64,000 nt of DNA. Origin: Cephalopachus bancanus (lineage: Eukaryota > Chordata > Mammalia > Primates > Tarsiidae). The stretch is from the NCBI GenBank assembly GCA_027257055.1, contig JAPVLO010000153.1, positions 6,014,001 to 6,078,000 on the forward strand, written 5' to 3'. Position 1 is the first letter of the stretch. Each line of letters starts with the position of its first letter. Below, one piece after another: positions 1-11,389 of the stretch. Both the position numbers and the translations under genes were made by a program. A model generated the notes under the pieces. That model saw only the letters and a program-made list of their open reading frames with translations. It was not told the origin of the DNA and did no database searches.

Positions 1-490
1 TTAGGAACCTACCAGAGAGAAATAAAAACATAAGTCTATACAAAGACTTGTCCATGAATGAATATTCTAAGAAGTATTATTCATAAAAAAGCCCAAATTG
101 GAAGTGATATAAATACCTACCAAATAGTGTATGGATTAACAAAATATGGTAAAACAATATAATGAACTACCATTCAGCAATAGAACAGGAACAAAATACT
201 GATAACATGCTATGTAATAAATGAACCTCAAAATATGACATGTGAGACTTACATACAGCATGATTCTTTTTAGATAAGATGTCCAGAAAAATTAATAGAA
301 AAAAAAGTAGATCACCAGTTGCCTGGGGCTGAGGGAGGGGTATGGGAGTTGGGAACTCACTACAAATACAGTTGAGGGAAATTTGGGGAGTGATGGAAAG
401 TTTCTAAAACTGGAAACCATTGAACTGTATACTTGTAATAGATGAACTTTGAATTATGTAAATCATATCTCAATAAAGTTGTAAAATAAA
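1..490 (+). mobile_element. L1M-type LINE-1 3' end (old fragment)
   Basis: Degenerate ORF2 C-terminal coding sequence (nnnCPxMNI... style) runs into a 3'UTR ending in the typical TATCTCAATAAAGTTG at about 466-481, plus a short A-rich tail. Many frame breaks; an ancient L1. Confidence 0.7.
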
Positions 491-2090
491 ATTGCATCTG
501 GTTATATTAATCTTCTTTAGCTAGCTCTGAACATTTTTCCTTAGTTCAATATTTTTTCCTTAAAAATATAACAATATATAGAAAAAAATTTCTACAACAA
601 TATATAGAAAAAATTCATACTAGCTGTATGCAGTAGTAACAATTTTTGGGAATTCAAAAACACCGATTTGGTTGTATTAATTAGTTCTGACTTGCACTTG
701 AGTAAAATTTCTCGAGAGGAACAAAAAAAAAACAATCATGTTATTTAAGCAAACTGTCACCTGCATGTAGTTAAAAGACTATTTCACTTACCCTAGGATG
801 ACAGTTACATTCAATATAATTGCTCTGTTTTGAATAAAATCACTGCTATATAAGAGTAGAAAACCATTTTACAAATACTCTAGTCCAATCTCCTAATTTT
901 ATAGATAAAAGGCAACAAAAAGATTAAATAGATCACACCTTCAAAATCAGCTCAAAGTTTCCCAGTTACCTGACTTTCTTGGTCTTTCTGTGCTATGAAT
1001 ATAGTTTTATTGAAAGGTGGTAGATTATAAAAAAAAAATTGCAGGAAAAAAAATACAGGCAACAGCTAAGCAGATGATTAATTTTTCATCCCATAAACAA
1101 ATCTCTTGCAACCCCAACTTGCTGGTTCCTTTCCGTCCTACAAAAAGGGAGGAAAATGTTACAAGTCCTTTTACATATTTATCATTTCATTTAACATTTC
1201 CATGAAGAAGTTAAGAATTACCTTTTATTAGTTATTAGAGAAACTAAAGTTCAAAATAATTTACTTGCCTTGGTAAGTAAGAAAGTTTATAAATAACTGA
1301 GCCAGAGTTTTAAAAATTAAACTTACCTGCCTAGAATACATGCTATTTTTTGCACATTTCTTTCAGATACCTTTAAACAGTGGTTTAAACAGTGCTTTAA
1401 ACAGTGGTCTCTAAAACAATTCCTTTCAATAAATATTGTTTGTGTTTACCCCACCAATACATATGTTTGTTGCAAAGAAAACAAGACAGACATTTTAAAA
1501 GAATGAGATAAACAAATAAGTAGGTCTACATGTTCTAATTTCCTTTTCACAATGAGCTAAATTATCTAGACTACCCCCTAGGCCCACCCTACTACATTTT
1601 TTCTAGTACACAGACACCACTTTACAAACCATTATTCTCAATACTATTCTTTTTTGAGAATTGAGTACATCATCTTTCCTTTGTAATTTTATTTTTGACA
1701 CTTTACTCTCATTTAAAAGTTTTAATTCCTACATTTCTAATTCCATTAATTCCTATATTAAACTTGGGTTTTGCTCTTCTTATTTTTCTCTTCTATTTCT
1801 AGGTACCTAAAATTGGAAATATATACACCTAAAATCTCAAATATACTGTAAGTTTTCTGTCAAAAGGTTGGTCATGTTTAGGTAGGAAGAACAAACTTAG
1901 GGGGAAAAAAGGAGACATTTTCATAATACTAAACCTAGCTTCTTATATGAGGGGGAATCACGCCCCCCTCCAAAAAAATCCCAGAATTATCTTTTAGAGG
2001 GAAGGCCCTTTATAGTATACTCAGAATTTGTTCCTCTGGATCAAACAGTCAGTCAAAGTTTTTATCTAAAAATTCTGTGAGGGTTGGGTC
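491..2090. other. AT-rich sequence, nothing recognised
   Basis: Unique-looking AT-rich intron with short A-runs. A small local duplication (ATATAGAAAAAAATTTC-like, 572-615) and a triplicated 'tttaaacagtg' (1371-1403) are visible. No ORF is believable. Confidence 0.6.
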
Positions 2091-2099
2091 ATGATTTGC

Positions 2100-2448
2100 A
2101 GAAAAAACATCCCGAGTTGTAGTAAATAGGTGACTGGTTCTTCCACCACGACAACAAACCTGTCAACACTGTGCTGAGAGTTCTGCAGTTTTTGACCAAA
2201 AACAGCATGAATCCCCCAAAACCCCAACTTCCCTATTCATCCAATCTTGCCCTGATCAACTTTTTTTTGTTTCCCTGGATGTAAAAATTCTCAAAGGGAA
2301 ACATTTTGCCATTGTAGAAGAGGTGACACAAAAGGCAGAAGCACCAAAAGGCCTCAAAATTGACAAGTTCAAAAACTGTTTTGAGCAGTGGAAAAAGTGT
2401 CTCAATAGGTGCATTGCATCAAACGGAAAGTACTTTAAAAGTGGCTGA
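2100..2448 (+). pseudogene. Mariner-family transposase remnant, C-terminal end
   Basis: The frame from about 2283 reads KILKGKHFAIVEEVTQKAEA, then a FEQWKKCLNRCIASNGKYFK-like end and a stop at 2446-2448. This is the conserved C-terminal end of a mammalian mariner-type transposase (SETMAR/GVQW3-like proteins carry a similar tail). Upstream, frame-shifted pieces (FLTKNSMNPPKP, FFLFPW) are still recognisable, but the catalytic region is lost or unreadable. DNA transposon fossil, not functional. The exact subfamily is not determined. Confidence 0.7.
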
Positions 2449-2660
2449 AGTCTAAACATGTAAGAATAAATACACAATTTTTTATAAATCAATGTCAGGG
2501 ATTTTGTCCCCTCACCTCATATAAGTAAAAAGCAACCTCTGAACTTCATAGAAAGTGAAATTTGTTCTCTGAGTTAAATAAAAACTCGTGAGACAGCTGT
2601 CCATCAGTTTATATGAAACCAGGCTGTAGTAGTATATGCTTCATTAGAATTCAACAAACC

Positions 2661-2954
2661 AGTTAGAATTGGTGGCTCAGCTTGTAATCCCAGCACTTAG
2701 GGAGGCTGAGATGAGTGGACTGCCTGAGCCTGTGGGTTCAAGGCCAGCCTGGGCACCTTGACGAGACCTCATCTCTACAATAAATCAAAAATTAGAGCTG
2801 AGTGTGGTAGTGTGTGCTTGTAGTTCCAGCTACTTGGAAGGCTGAGGCGGAAGAGTCACCTGAGCCTTGCAGGTCAACACTGGGGTGGCCATGAGCGTGT
2901 GTGCCACTGCACTCCAGCCTGGGCGACAGAGTGAGACTCCAACTCAAAAAAAAA
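2661..2954 (+). mobile_element. Alu (lemur type), full-length dimer
   Basis: Two 7SL-derived arms and an A-tail. Target-site duplication AATTCAACAAACC at 2648-2660 and 2955-2967 is exact. Confidence 0.95.
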
Positions 2955-2998
2955 AATTCAACAAACCTATGCCATGCTTCATTAGAAGTATGCTGTAA

Positions 2999-3289
2999 GC
3001 TGGGCTCGGTGGGTCAGCCTGTAATTCCAGTACTTTGGGAGGCCGAGGTGAGCGGATTGCCTGAGCCTGCGGGTTCAAGACCTGCCTGGGCAACTTGGCG
3101 ACATCTCATCTCTACAATAAATCAAAAATTAGCCGGGCGTGGTAGCACGGGCCTGTAGTTCCAGCTACTCCGAAGGCTGAGGTGGAAGGATCGCCAGAGC
3201 CTAGCAGGTGGAGGCTGGAGTGGCCAGGAGCAGCCACTGCACTCCAGTCTGAGTGACAGAGTGAGACTCTAACTCAAAAAAAAAAAAAA
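2999..3289 (+). mobile_element. Alu (lemur type), full-length dimer
   Basis: Lies 44 bases downstream of the previous Alu in the same orientation. Duplicated target AGAAGTATG[C/T]TGTAA at 2984-2998 and 3290-3304 shows an independent insertion. Confidence 0.95.
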
Positions 3290-3305
3290 AGAAGTATGTT
3301 GTAAG

Positions 3306-4180
3306 ATATTTCTATCTAGCTTAAAATGCCTAAATAGATCTGGCTTTGGATTACTTTTTACCAATATGAAGTGCAACCCAACATAAACTCTGGTTTCTCA
3401 GATTTGGCTTTTGATATTCAATTCTTTCCAGATGTTAGAATATTTTTCTTACCTAATCAAACTTGTTCTACAAATCAACACATAACCACTCCATCTCAAA
3501 CCAGTGTTTCTTCAGATTATGAGACCTACAGGGTACCTACAGCGTACCTACAGCACTAATAAGGCTCCTTAAGATAGTGTTTCTTAATTGTTTATCTAAG
3601 ATTCTGCTCTTCCTCCCCACCAATTATCACCTCTTGGATGTGGTATTGCCCCACTGGGATTAAATATGCTTAATTATTTTTCATACAACTTTACATTACA
3701 AAGTTACAGGAGCCTATTTTTAAAAAATAACTCTATAAACTGAAGAGAAAGAGAAGAAAACTTATTTCTACTTTTAAAAAGTCCACCTTTCTGAATGAAT
3801 TCCCACAGTATTTTCAAAACACAGAAAAGATAAAAGCAAAGTTGAAAAGAACTATAATTGGTCAAAACAGACATCCAAATAAAGATTAGGAACTGCAACA
3901 GATAGTGAATATAGCAATAATTGGTGCTGACTTTACTCAGAAGACTATAAATTGTTGCAGAAATGGAAAACTTAAAGACAATCACACGTAGTGAAAGGAA
4001 GAAGGAAGGGAAGGAATCACCGAGGAAGTTCTGAAACCACTGATTTTCAGATCGCCTCTCCTAAGTGGGATAGCCACCTGTTATATAGCTAACTGAAGAA
4101 GAGAAAACCGCATTGTTACAATATAGTATTAATCTATTTCAGATAATTTTTATTTGGGCTACTACATATACAGTTATTTA
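3306..4180. other. Intron sequence, nothing recognised
   Basis: AT-rich, no repeat family recognised. A short local repeat of GTACCTACAGC (3533-3555) is present. Confidence 0.5.
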
Positions 4181-4189
4181 CTATTAGAT

Positions 4190-4545
4190 ATCTCCACACA
4201 GATTTTCACGGGCAACTTCAATTATAACAACAGACTCCAAACCAATCACCCTGTTCCATCTACTCTATTTTTAAAATACTGTTTAGGTTATTCTTCTAAA
4301 ATTCTGATTTGCTTAGGCAATTGCATGGTATTTATATATCTATGTGCATTTCTACTTCTGCATTTAAACCACATTGTGATTATTCATAAAATTCTGGGTT
4401 TTATATTAGATTATGAAGTGCTTGATGACAAAGACATTATCACTTATTTTTATATTCCCAATGTCTACCGCAATACCAGGAAGTTTTACATGATGAAAAA
4501 ATGTTATGCTGAATTAAACTGTTGGTCGACTAAACATTTTGCCAT
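4190..4545 (+). mobile_element. L2 LINE 3' end (old)
   Basis: Diverged L2-like 3' sequence: 'gaagtgcttgatgacaaag', 'tatattcccaatgtctacc', ending 'gctgaattaaactg', which mirrors the L2b 3' terminus. An open frame of 142 codons across it is fortuitous. Confidence 0.5.
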
Positions 4546-5129
4546 ACACACATATATAATAAACAATCCAACTGACTTTTGAGAAAGGCTTTTTCTAACT
4601 TTCTATCAAAATGGGATTACCTGATCAAGAAAAGCTTTTTTTCTCTTGTCTGTGTTTGGAGTTCATAGTGCCTGAGGCATATATATCTACTAATATTAAT
4701 GTAGGGTTTCCTAACTCAAATACCCTGAGTGACCACAAAGTCACTTTAAATGAGTGAAAGTAAGGATGAATATAAAACAAGGAAAGCAAGTGGCAACTGC
4801 AGACTGAATGTCCAAGGCAGCAATTCCACCTGAGTACAGGTACTTGAGAATGCAGGTCATGTGGCCAGATTTTTGTGTTTAAGATGGAAAACTGCTCCTC
4901 CCTCTTTTTCTTTTGAATATGATTTCTTGATTTTAAGTCTTGGCCACTTTCTTTCTTTTTCCTTCTTTTAAGACACTGCATATGATAAGGAAAACAATCT
5001 GCAGGATGGAGTTGGCCTGCAGGCTATCAGTGTGTAACCTCTGTCTGAAAAGAATGGAATTTTAAGTGCTAATGACAGATGACTTAGCTTGCTTGGTTCA
5101 AGGAATCTAAACACTGCTTTTATTTTTAA

Positions 5130-5575
5130 AATTTATTCCCTGCCTCCTTCCTCAGGCTCATATTCATGCAACCTCTTCTCTCAATATGAAGTAACTCTAT
5201 TGGCTTTCTTTTAGTTCCAGAGTCTTCTTTCTACTTTACTGCCTTTATAAGTCTTTAGCCTGAAAAGCTCTCTCTCCCTCAAACTGACTAATTCCTACTC
5301 TGATTACTGCCTCAAGAAAGCATCCCATGATCTTTCCTAGACTAGATTAAGTACTCTGTTAAACATATTCTCAAGTGCTCTTCTCATCAGCACTTGTCAT
5401 AACAATAATGAAATAATCATTTCTGTAACTAGTTGTTTAATAACTACTTCTCTCCCTGGACTTCAAGTTCTAAAAGGGCAGAAAAATGGGTATATCTTGT
5501 TTATTATGACATTTTACTCAAGTATGGCACAAGACAGACATTAAGTCATTTTTGATGGAAGAAATAAAAGATAAT
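5130..5575 (+). mobile_element. L2 LINE 3' end (old)
   Basis: Matches the L2 3' region pattern: 'gcctcaagaaagcatcccatgat', 'ctggacttcaagttctaaaagggcag', 'agtatggcacaagacagac'. Heavily diverged, no coding capacity. Confidence 0.6.
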
Positions 5576-5579
5576 TTTT

Positions 5580-6115
5580 ACTATTATAAAAACAGGAATG
5601 AGTTGAAAGAGAAAAAATTTGAGCTGTTTCCCTGAGATCAAGGGTGCAATTTTCACCCCCCAAAAAGTATAATCTTTATTTAAACCTATTGCAAGTATGT
5701 ATATCTCTCTTTATTCAGCTTCTTAACTATTGTATTCAATATCTCTATCTCCCTATTTTGTCTACTAGGTGTCTAGCACTAAAAATGTCACATTAAATCT
5801 CCCACTATATACAGTATTTTGTCAAATTAAATTTACATTTTAATTTTTTTGCTTTGTATATTTATCTATTTATTTCGTTTTTAAATATTTCTGCTTGTAT
5901 TTTTTTAAACAAACTTTACCTTCTATTAACTCATTTTCCTTGCATCTTTACCTGATTTAGTATTTTTAATTTTAAATTTCACCGTTATTAATGCTGACAT
6001 TACTTTTCTTTTCTTTTTTTTTTTTTTGTACTTTCTTTCAACATCCTTGCCCAAGTCTTTAATTTTAACTCCTCAACCACTTTGTACTCCCTTGTGATTT
6101 ACCTGTGTCTCAAGG
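5580..6115. other. AT-rich sequence, nothing recognised
   Basis: Contains pyrimidine-rich runs including a T-run at 6011-6028; no gene or family recognised. Confidence 0.5.
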
Positions 6116-6202
6116 ATTTCAAACACTATATATGCTAAATGACTCCAGCCTGGACCTCTCTCCTGAACTCCAGACTGGTATATCCAACAGTCTATTTGAC
6201 AA

Positions 6203-7008
6203 TGAGACAGGAGATAGTTAGAGAAAGTCTAGGCAGACAGACAGGCGAGTCCTCTGGTAACAACGTAGTGAACTCCTGGCAGGTCTTTCAGTCTCAGCGT
6301 TGGTAAACAAGCTCCCTCCAAGCACCTCAAGCTAGAGCCTTATTGTTGGGATGGAATAGCAACCAATCAGCTCACCATTGGGTCCCTACCTTAATACTGA
6401 CCAATCAGAACTGCTACAGCTCACAGCTAGTGCTAGCCAATTGGCTTGGACTTAGGGCTATATAGGCACCAGGTTTTCGGCCCCAGACGGTCAACCCCTT
6501 TGGGTCCCCTCCCACCGTGGGAGCTTTTCTGTCCTCAATAAATCCTGCTTTTCTCACTTTCCGGCTGTCCATGTCCCTCATTCTTCCTGGACATGAGACA
6601 AGAACCTCGACCCTGAAGAGCTGAAACCTGAAGAGCTCCAGAAGATCGCCGGAGTCGAAGAGCCGTGCACCCCAGAGGCTGGCTTGCCAGCCAACGGAGC
6701 CGGCTGAACAGGAGAGCTGCCCGAAGAAGGCAAGACTGCGAAGCTGAGACACCCAGGGGATAGGTTTGCCAGTCCACCAAACCAGCAACACTCTCAGGGC
6801 TTGGTTTACCAGCCTGTTAGAGCAAACACCCTGGGGGCTAGGCTTGCCCCCCCCCAATTGCAACACTCAGGGCTTGGCTTGCCAGCCCTTTAGAGCTGAC
6901 ACTTCTGGGGCTAGGCTTACCAGCCCCCTGATGACCCTCTCTGGGGCTTGGCTGGTCAACCCACTGCGCTGACACTCTTGAAGCCCATGCTGACTTGAAA
7001 AATCCACA
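6203..7008 (+). mobile_element. Solo LTR of a class I endogenous retrovirus (ERV1-like)
   Basis: Starts TGAGACAGG and ends near ...CCACA, with a 4-base direct repeat of imperfect form (ACAA 6199-6202, TCAA 7009-7012) where it splits an L2. Promoter-like features: several CCAAT boxes (6361, 6399, 6437), TATA-type GGGCTATATAGG at 6446-6457, and a polyadenylation signal AATAAA at 6537-6542. 'CAACCCCTTTGGGTCCCCTCCC' upstream of the signal resembles ERV9/HERV-W-type LTRs. No internal retroviral sequence, primer-binding site or viral gene follows. Family name not determined. The LTR points to the right, opposite to NIPBL transcription. Confidence 0.75.
6750..6972 (+). repeat. Tandem 36-38 bp repeats inside the LTR (about six units)
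   Basis: Units start at about 6750, 6789, 6827, 6864, 6900 and 6935. Each has the form ACAC(T)C...GGGCTTGGCTTGCCAGCC...AGAGCTG. They make up most of the LTR 3' of its polyadenylation signal (R/U5 region). One unit has a C-run (CCCCCCCCCC at 6847-6856). Confidence 0.75.
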
Positions 7009-7240
7009 TCAACATCTCCACTTAGATATCTAACAACCATCTCAAACTAGAGCATTTCCAAAATGAGCTCCTTATATTGTTCTTCACACCTGCTCCTTCT
7101 ATAATACCCTCTTTCCCCATTCTGATTAAAGACAACTCATTCTTCCAGTTGCTTTGGCCAAAAATCTTATTATTCTTGACTTCTATCTTTCTTACTCTGC
7201 TTTTGGATCACGAGCATCTGCCTTTAAAATATTTTTGAAT

Positions 7241-7497
7241 GACCAGGTGTGGTGGCTCAAGCCTGTAATCCCAGAACTTTGGGAGGCCGAGGCGAGAGGA
7301 CTGGTGAGACTTGGTCTCTACAATAAATTAAAAAATAAGCTGGACATGGTAACATGTACCTGTAGGTACAGCTACTTGGAAGGCGAAGGCTGAAGGACTG
7401 CCTGAGCCCAGCAGTTCGAGATTGGGATAGCTGTGAGTGTGCCACTGCACTCCAGCTTGGGCAAGAGTGAGACTTCAACTCAAAAATAAATAAATTT
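7241..7497 (+). mobile_element. Alu, shortened
   Basis: Starts ACCAGGTGTGGTGGCTCA; the left arm lacks a segment between GAGGCGAGAGGACTGG and TGAGACTTGG. Ends ACTTCAACTCAAAAATAAATAAA. Confidence 0.9.
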
Positions 7498-7764
7498 TAA
7501 AAACATATCTGAAATTCGACCATTTTCAAGGTACCACCTTCCTCACAGCTTCTTGGTTGGTTTTTTCCAGCCCTGTCACTCCTGGGCAGTTTAACACAGT
7601 GACCGGTGATCCCATTAAAATATATCCCCAAATCCTTCAATGACTTCCTTTCTCATTCAGAACAAAAACAAAAATCTTTACAATGATCTACAAATTCTGA
7701 ATGTAAGGTAACATTTTAACCACAAATCTGCCTTGATATTGTTTTCTTCTCTTAGTAAAATATA

Positions 7765-8185
7765 ATCCTGCATCCTATTTTAGAACACATTATTTATAAT
7801 ATGTAATTTTTATAAATTGGTGAGAAAAGATATAATGTTAGCACAGAAGCTAAGAAATGGAGCAGAGTATTGTCTTTTTTAGATCTTATATACCACGAAC
7901 TCTTGAACTCAAGACATGTGAGATGAAAGCATAGTATTATACTGTTAATCATAAAACAAATATTAGAAGGAGAATACACATGTTTACAAGAAAAGGGGCT
8001 TATAGTTCTAATGTTAACAAAACTAACTTCTTTCAAATCATACCAAGAAACATTTTGGTTGAGCTTCAGGAAAAGATCAACTTCAGTTATAGCTGCTCTA
8101 ATTCTAACAATTGCTTAAATTCGTTCATGGCAGAAAATACATGAAATCATTTGCCCTCATTACTACCCATTTAATCTAAAATAAA
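7765..8185. other. AT-rich sequence, nothing recognised
   Basis: No gene or repeat family recognised. Confidence 0.5.
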
Positions 8186-8189
8186 TGGG

Positions 8190-8735
8190 GTAATTCATTG
8201 TGTCAGACTAAAAACAACCAAAAATTCTTTGGTAGTCCTTATAGTAAGGTAAAGTATAATTTCTCTTTTGAATCTGAGCTGACCTTTGTGACTTGCACAA
8301 CAAATAAAATGCAGCAGAAATGACCTTTTGAGATTTCCAAGGCTAGGTCATAAGAAACCTTGTAGTTTTCACCCAAGCATGTTACACATTTTCTGGGAAC
8401 CCTGCTCCACTATATCAAATGTCAGATGACCATGAAACAGCCATGTTGGTGACTTTGTATGCAGATGCTCCAGATGCTGTCACAGTTGAGTATAGCCTTC
8501 TGGCCAACTCTATCACAGTGGCACTTATGTGGATGAATCATCTTTAACCATTCAGGGCAGGCCATCTACCAGCTGAACGCCTCCAGTAACCCCCTATCAA
8601 TAGTACATGAACAAAGTCAAGTTCAGCCTAAATTCTGATCCACAAAATTGTGAGACACACACAAAAAATGGTTATTTTAAGCCACACTAAGTTCTAGAGT
8701 AGTTTGTTACACAGCAACACATAAGTGGACCATTC
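8190..8735 (+). mobile_element. MLT1-type MaLR LTR (old)
   Basis: Signature blocks of MLT1: 'GACTTGCACAACAAATAAAATGCAGCAGAAATGA', here broken by point changes, 'AAGGCTAGGTCATAAG', 'AATTGTGAGACACAC', 'GGTTATTTTAAGCCAC', and 'GTAGTTTGTTACACAGCAAC' at the 3' end. Non-coding fossil LTR. Confidence 0.7.
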
Positions 8736-8739
8736 AGTA

Positions 8740-9110
8740 ACTTTTTTTTTTTTAATCAAACTGGTAACAAAGTTCTCAAAGATACATTTACTAAGTGTTC
8801 AAAAGTGGTTTATGGAGTGAGCCAAAGAAAATAAGTCAGCAAATATGTTTATTCTCATAATTAGGAAGGTAAGGCCAAGAGAATGAGGAAAGCAAGACAT
8901 TAAAACAAATCTAATACAGAAGTCTGGGAAACAGGGTAAGGAGTAATGTGCTCTTGGTCTTCTTGGACAGAAACAAAAATGGAAAGCAGGCAATGTGAGT
9001 AAAACATGAAAATAAAGAAGAGACAACAGGAACCATAAATTATGTAGGATGTATATATTTTCTCTTAGCTCAGATTCAAGAAGAAACAGCCTTCAAACAA
9101 CATACAATAG
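8740..9110. other. Intron sequence, nothing recognised
   Basis: No gene or repeat family recognised apart from a T-run at 8742-8753. Confidence 0.5.
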
Positions 9111-9124
9111 AGGTTTTTAATTAT

Positions 9125-9345
9125 AATTTTGCCTCTTATTAGTTGAAAAACCTTAGGTTATTAGACTCTTTGAAGGGTTCCTCAAATAATAAGTGAAGAT
9201 AATAGTACTTACTTCAAAGAGTTATTTTAAAGATTAAGGAGATAATGTAGGCAAAATAAATGTAGTAGACAACATTAAGTTTTGGGATATGATACAGCTG
9301 AAAAAGGTATTTTAAAATATTATTATTATCAAGACTATTAAAAAT
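9125..9345 (+). mobile_element. MIR SINE (sense)
   Basis: 'TTAGTTGAAAAACCTTAGG', 'GTGAAGATAATAGTACTTACTTC' and 'GATTAAGGAGATAATGTA' follow the MIR core and 3' region. Confidence 0.6.
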
Positions 9346-9475
9346 AGTATCATCTGCTGAGTAGCTTCTGTATGTCAGGCATTCTGCTGGACTACTTTAC
9401 ATAAATGTTAATCTTCAATCTTCACTAGATCCTTGCCAGATAGATATTAACCTCCCCACTTTATACTTGTGAAAT
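9346..9475 (-). mobile_element. MIR SINE (antisense)
   Basis: 'GTATGTCAGGCATTCTGCTGGAC..CTTTACATAAATGTTAATC' and 'CTCCCCACTTTATACTTG' are the reverse complement of the MIR 3' half. It abuts a sense MIR. Confidence 0.5.
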
Positions 9476-9546
9476 ACCTGTGTAAGTGCACAAAGTAACT
9501 GCTTAATAGCACTCTAAAATATTTTCCTTTAAAAGATGCAATTATT

Positions 9547-9838
9547 GGGTAGGTGTGGTGACTCACACCTATAATCTCAACACTTTGGGAGGCCAAAGGA
9601 GTAGGATCACTTTGAGACCAGGTGTTTGTGACTAGCCTGGGAAACATAGTGAGACACCATCTCTACAAAAAGCAAAAATAAACTAGCTGGGTGCAGTGGC
9701 ATGTGCCTGTAATTCTAGCTTTCTAGAAGGCTGAGGCAGGAGGACTGCTTGAGCCCAGGAATTCAAAGCTGCAGTAAGCTACAATGGTGTCACACACTCA
9801 AGTCTGGGCACAAAGCAAGACTCTGTCTCTTAAAAAAA
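9547..9838 (+). mobile_element. Alu, full-length
   Basis: Flanked by exact duplications ATGCAATTATT (9536-9546 and 9839-9849). More diverged than the lemur-type copies, closer to an older AluJ-like form. Confidence 0.9.
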
Positions 9839-9923
9839 ATGCAATTATTATCTTTTAGCCTGGTATTTTATGAACATAAGAGACATAAAATTACACTGAC
9901 AAAGATATTGGCATAATGGATGT

Positions 9924-10218
9924 CAGCTGGGAACTGTGGCTCACACTTGCCATCCTAGCATTTTGGGAGGCCAAGGCAGGAAGATTGCTAGAACCTTGGA
10001 GTTCAAGACAGACCAGCCTGGGCAGCACAGAGAGACACCTATCTCTACAAAAAAAAAAAAAAATTAGCCAGGCAAGGTGGCATGTACTAGTAGTTACAGC
10101 TACTCGGGAGAGGAGGAAGGATCACCTGAGTCCAGGAGGTCGAGACTATGATGAGCTGTGATTGTGCCACTGCATACCAGCCTGGGGCAACAGAGTAAGA
10201 TCCCAACTCAAAAAAAGG
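9924..10218 (+). mobile_element. Alu, full-length
   Basis: Flanked by 20-base duplications GATA[T/C]TGGCATAATG[G/A]ATGT (9904-9923 and 10219-10238). Confidence 0.92.
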
Positions 10219-10489
10219 GATACTGGCATAATGAATGTAAGCATTGTCAAAGGCCTTTGGGAGAGGCCCCCATGAAATACCACAGAAAATAAAAGAGAAA
10301 TGAAAACATCTGGGGTGAGGATAGGCCAAGGAAATCTTGAAAGGGAATAATAGGAGAGATGAGAGTCTAAGGAATAACCTGTTTCACGTAATAGCTAGAG
10401 ATTTTGTTATTGTTTATAATAACAGTAGTTCATGCCTGCTATGCATGTTACTGGCTGTCTTACATCCATATCATCATTCACGACAATCG

Positions 10490-10735
10490 TGCAGAGTATT
10501 ACTCATTTCTTCAATATTGAGTACCTTCTAGATGCCAGACACTGTGGATGGATATGGATACACCTATATACAAGACAATATGGTATAGTCTCCTCGCCCT
10601 AACAAGCTAGCAGACTATTGTAGAAATGGAAGCCTTGTCGAATAAGTTAAGTAGTTTGCCTAAGTTCACACAGCTAATAAGGAACAGAGTCAGGATTCAA
10701 ATCTTACTCTAAACCCATGCTCTTAATCATTACAT
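10490..10735 (-). mobile_element. MIR SINE (antisense)
   Basis: 'GAGTACCTTCTAGATGCCAG', 'TTTGCCTAAGTTCACACAGC', 'CAGGATTCAAATCTTACTC' and 'CCCATGCTCTTAATCA' are the complement of the MIR consensus. Confidence 0.7.
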
Positions 10736-10739
10736 ACAT

Positions 10740-11100
10740 TTATTGCCTCAAATAAAAAAAATTCTGTAATGCTGACAAACTACAAGACCATTTGAAATAA
10801 AGTTTTTGAGAAATAAAGTTTTCTCAAGAAACATTAAAAAATGCATTAGATATTTTATTAACAATTCAAAAGAATAATTTACTAAATAATTACATTTAAT
10901 TTTAATTCAGTAATATTCCATGCTAACTGTAGTTTTAACACTTAAAGATCAAAAAATTCTATATTAGCTCAGGAGAAAAATAGCTGTTATTCAAAATTAA
11001 TAAATTCATAGATTCAATGAATTAACAGCTGTATTCCTAGATTCTATATTTATGCTATCTGAGCTAGTTTGATTAGCCATTTAAGCAATCACATTAACAA
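10740..11100. other. AT-rich sequence, nothing recognised
   Basis: AT-rich; no family recognised. Confidence 0.5.
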
Positions 11101-11114
11101 ATTAAAAAATCCTA

Positions 11115-11379
11115 GCCAGGCTCGGTGGCTCAGCCTGTAATCCCGCGCCTTGGGAGGCTTAGGTGAGTGGATTGCCTAAGCCCGCAGGTTTGAGACCCGC
11201 TTGGGCGACTTGGTGAAACCTCATCTCTAGAATAAAACAAAAAATTAGCCAGGTGTGGTAGCATGCGCCTGCAGTTCCAGCTATTTGGAAGGCTGAGGCA
11301 GAAGGATCACTGGAGCCCAGGAGGTCGAGGCTGCGGTGGCCAGTCTGGGTGACAGAGTGAGACTCCAACTAAAAAAAAA
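11115..11379 (+). mobile_element. Alu (lemur type)
   Basis: Lemur-type Alu with a shortened right-arm end; duplicated target AAAAATCCTA on both sides (to 11114 and about 11379-11388). Confidence 0.92.
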
Positions 11380-11389
11380 AAAATCCTAA

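Larger units (their letters stand above)
6120..7760 (+). mobile_element. L2 LINE fragment, interrupted by an LTR and an Alu
   Basis: Three pieces of one L2 ORF2 end (6120-6198, 7013-7240, 7498-7760). The first two join as the L2 text 'CTGAACTCCAGACT...TATCCAAC...TGAC|ATCTCCACTT...TCTAAC..CATCTCAAAC'; the third continues with 'TCCTTCAATGACTTCC' and 'CTTTACAATG'. The insertions are a solo LTR (6203-7008) and an Alu (7241-7497). Old and non-coding. Confidence 0.75.

Noticed and set aside
4154..4582. 142-codon plus-strand frame
   Set aside because: Lies over L2-like sequence, has no domain-like features and no splice or promoter context.
6203..7008. Complete endogenous retrovirus
   Set aside because: Only one LTR; flanking sequence on both sides is the same L2, and no primer-binding site or viral gene is present.
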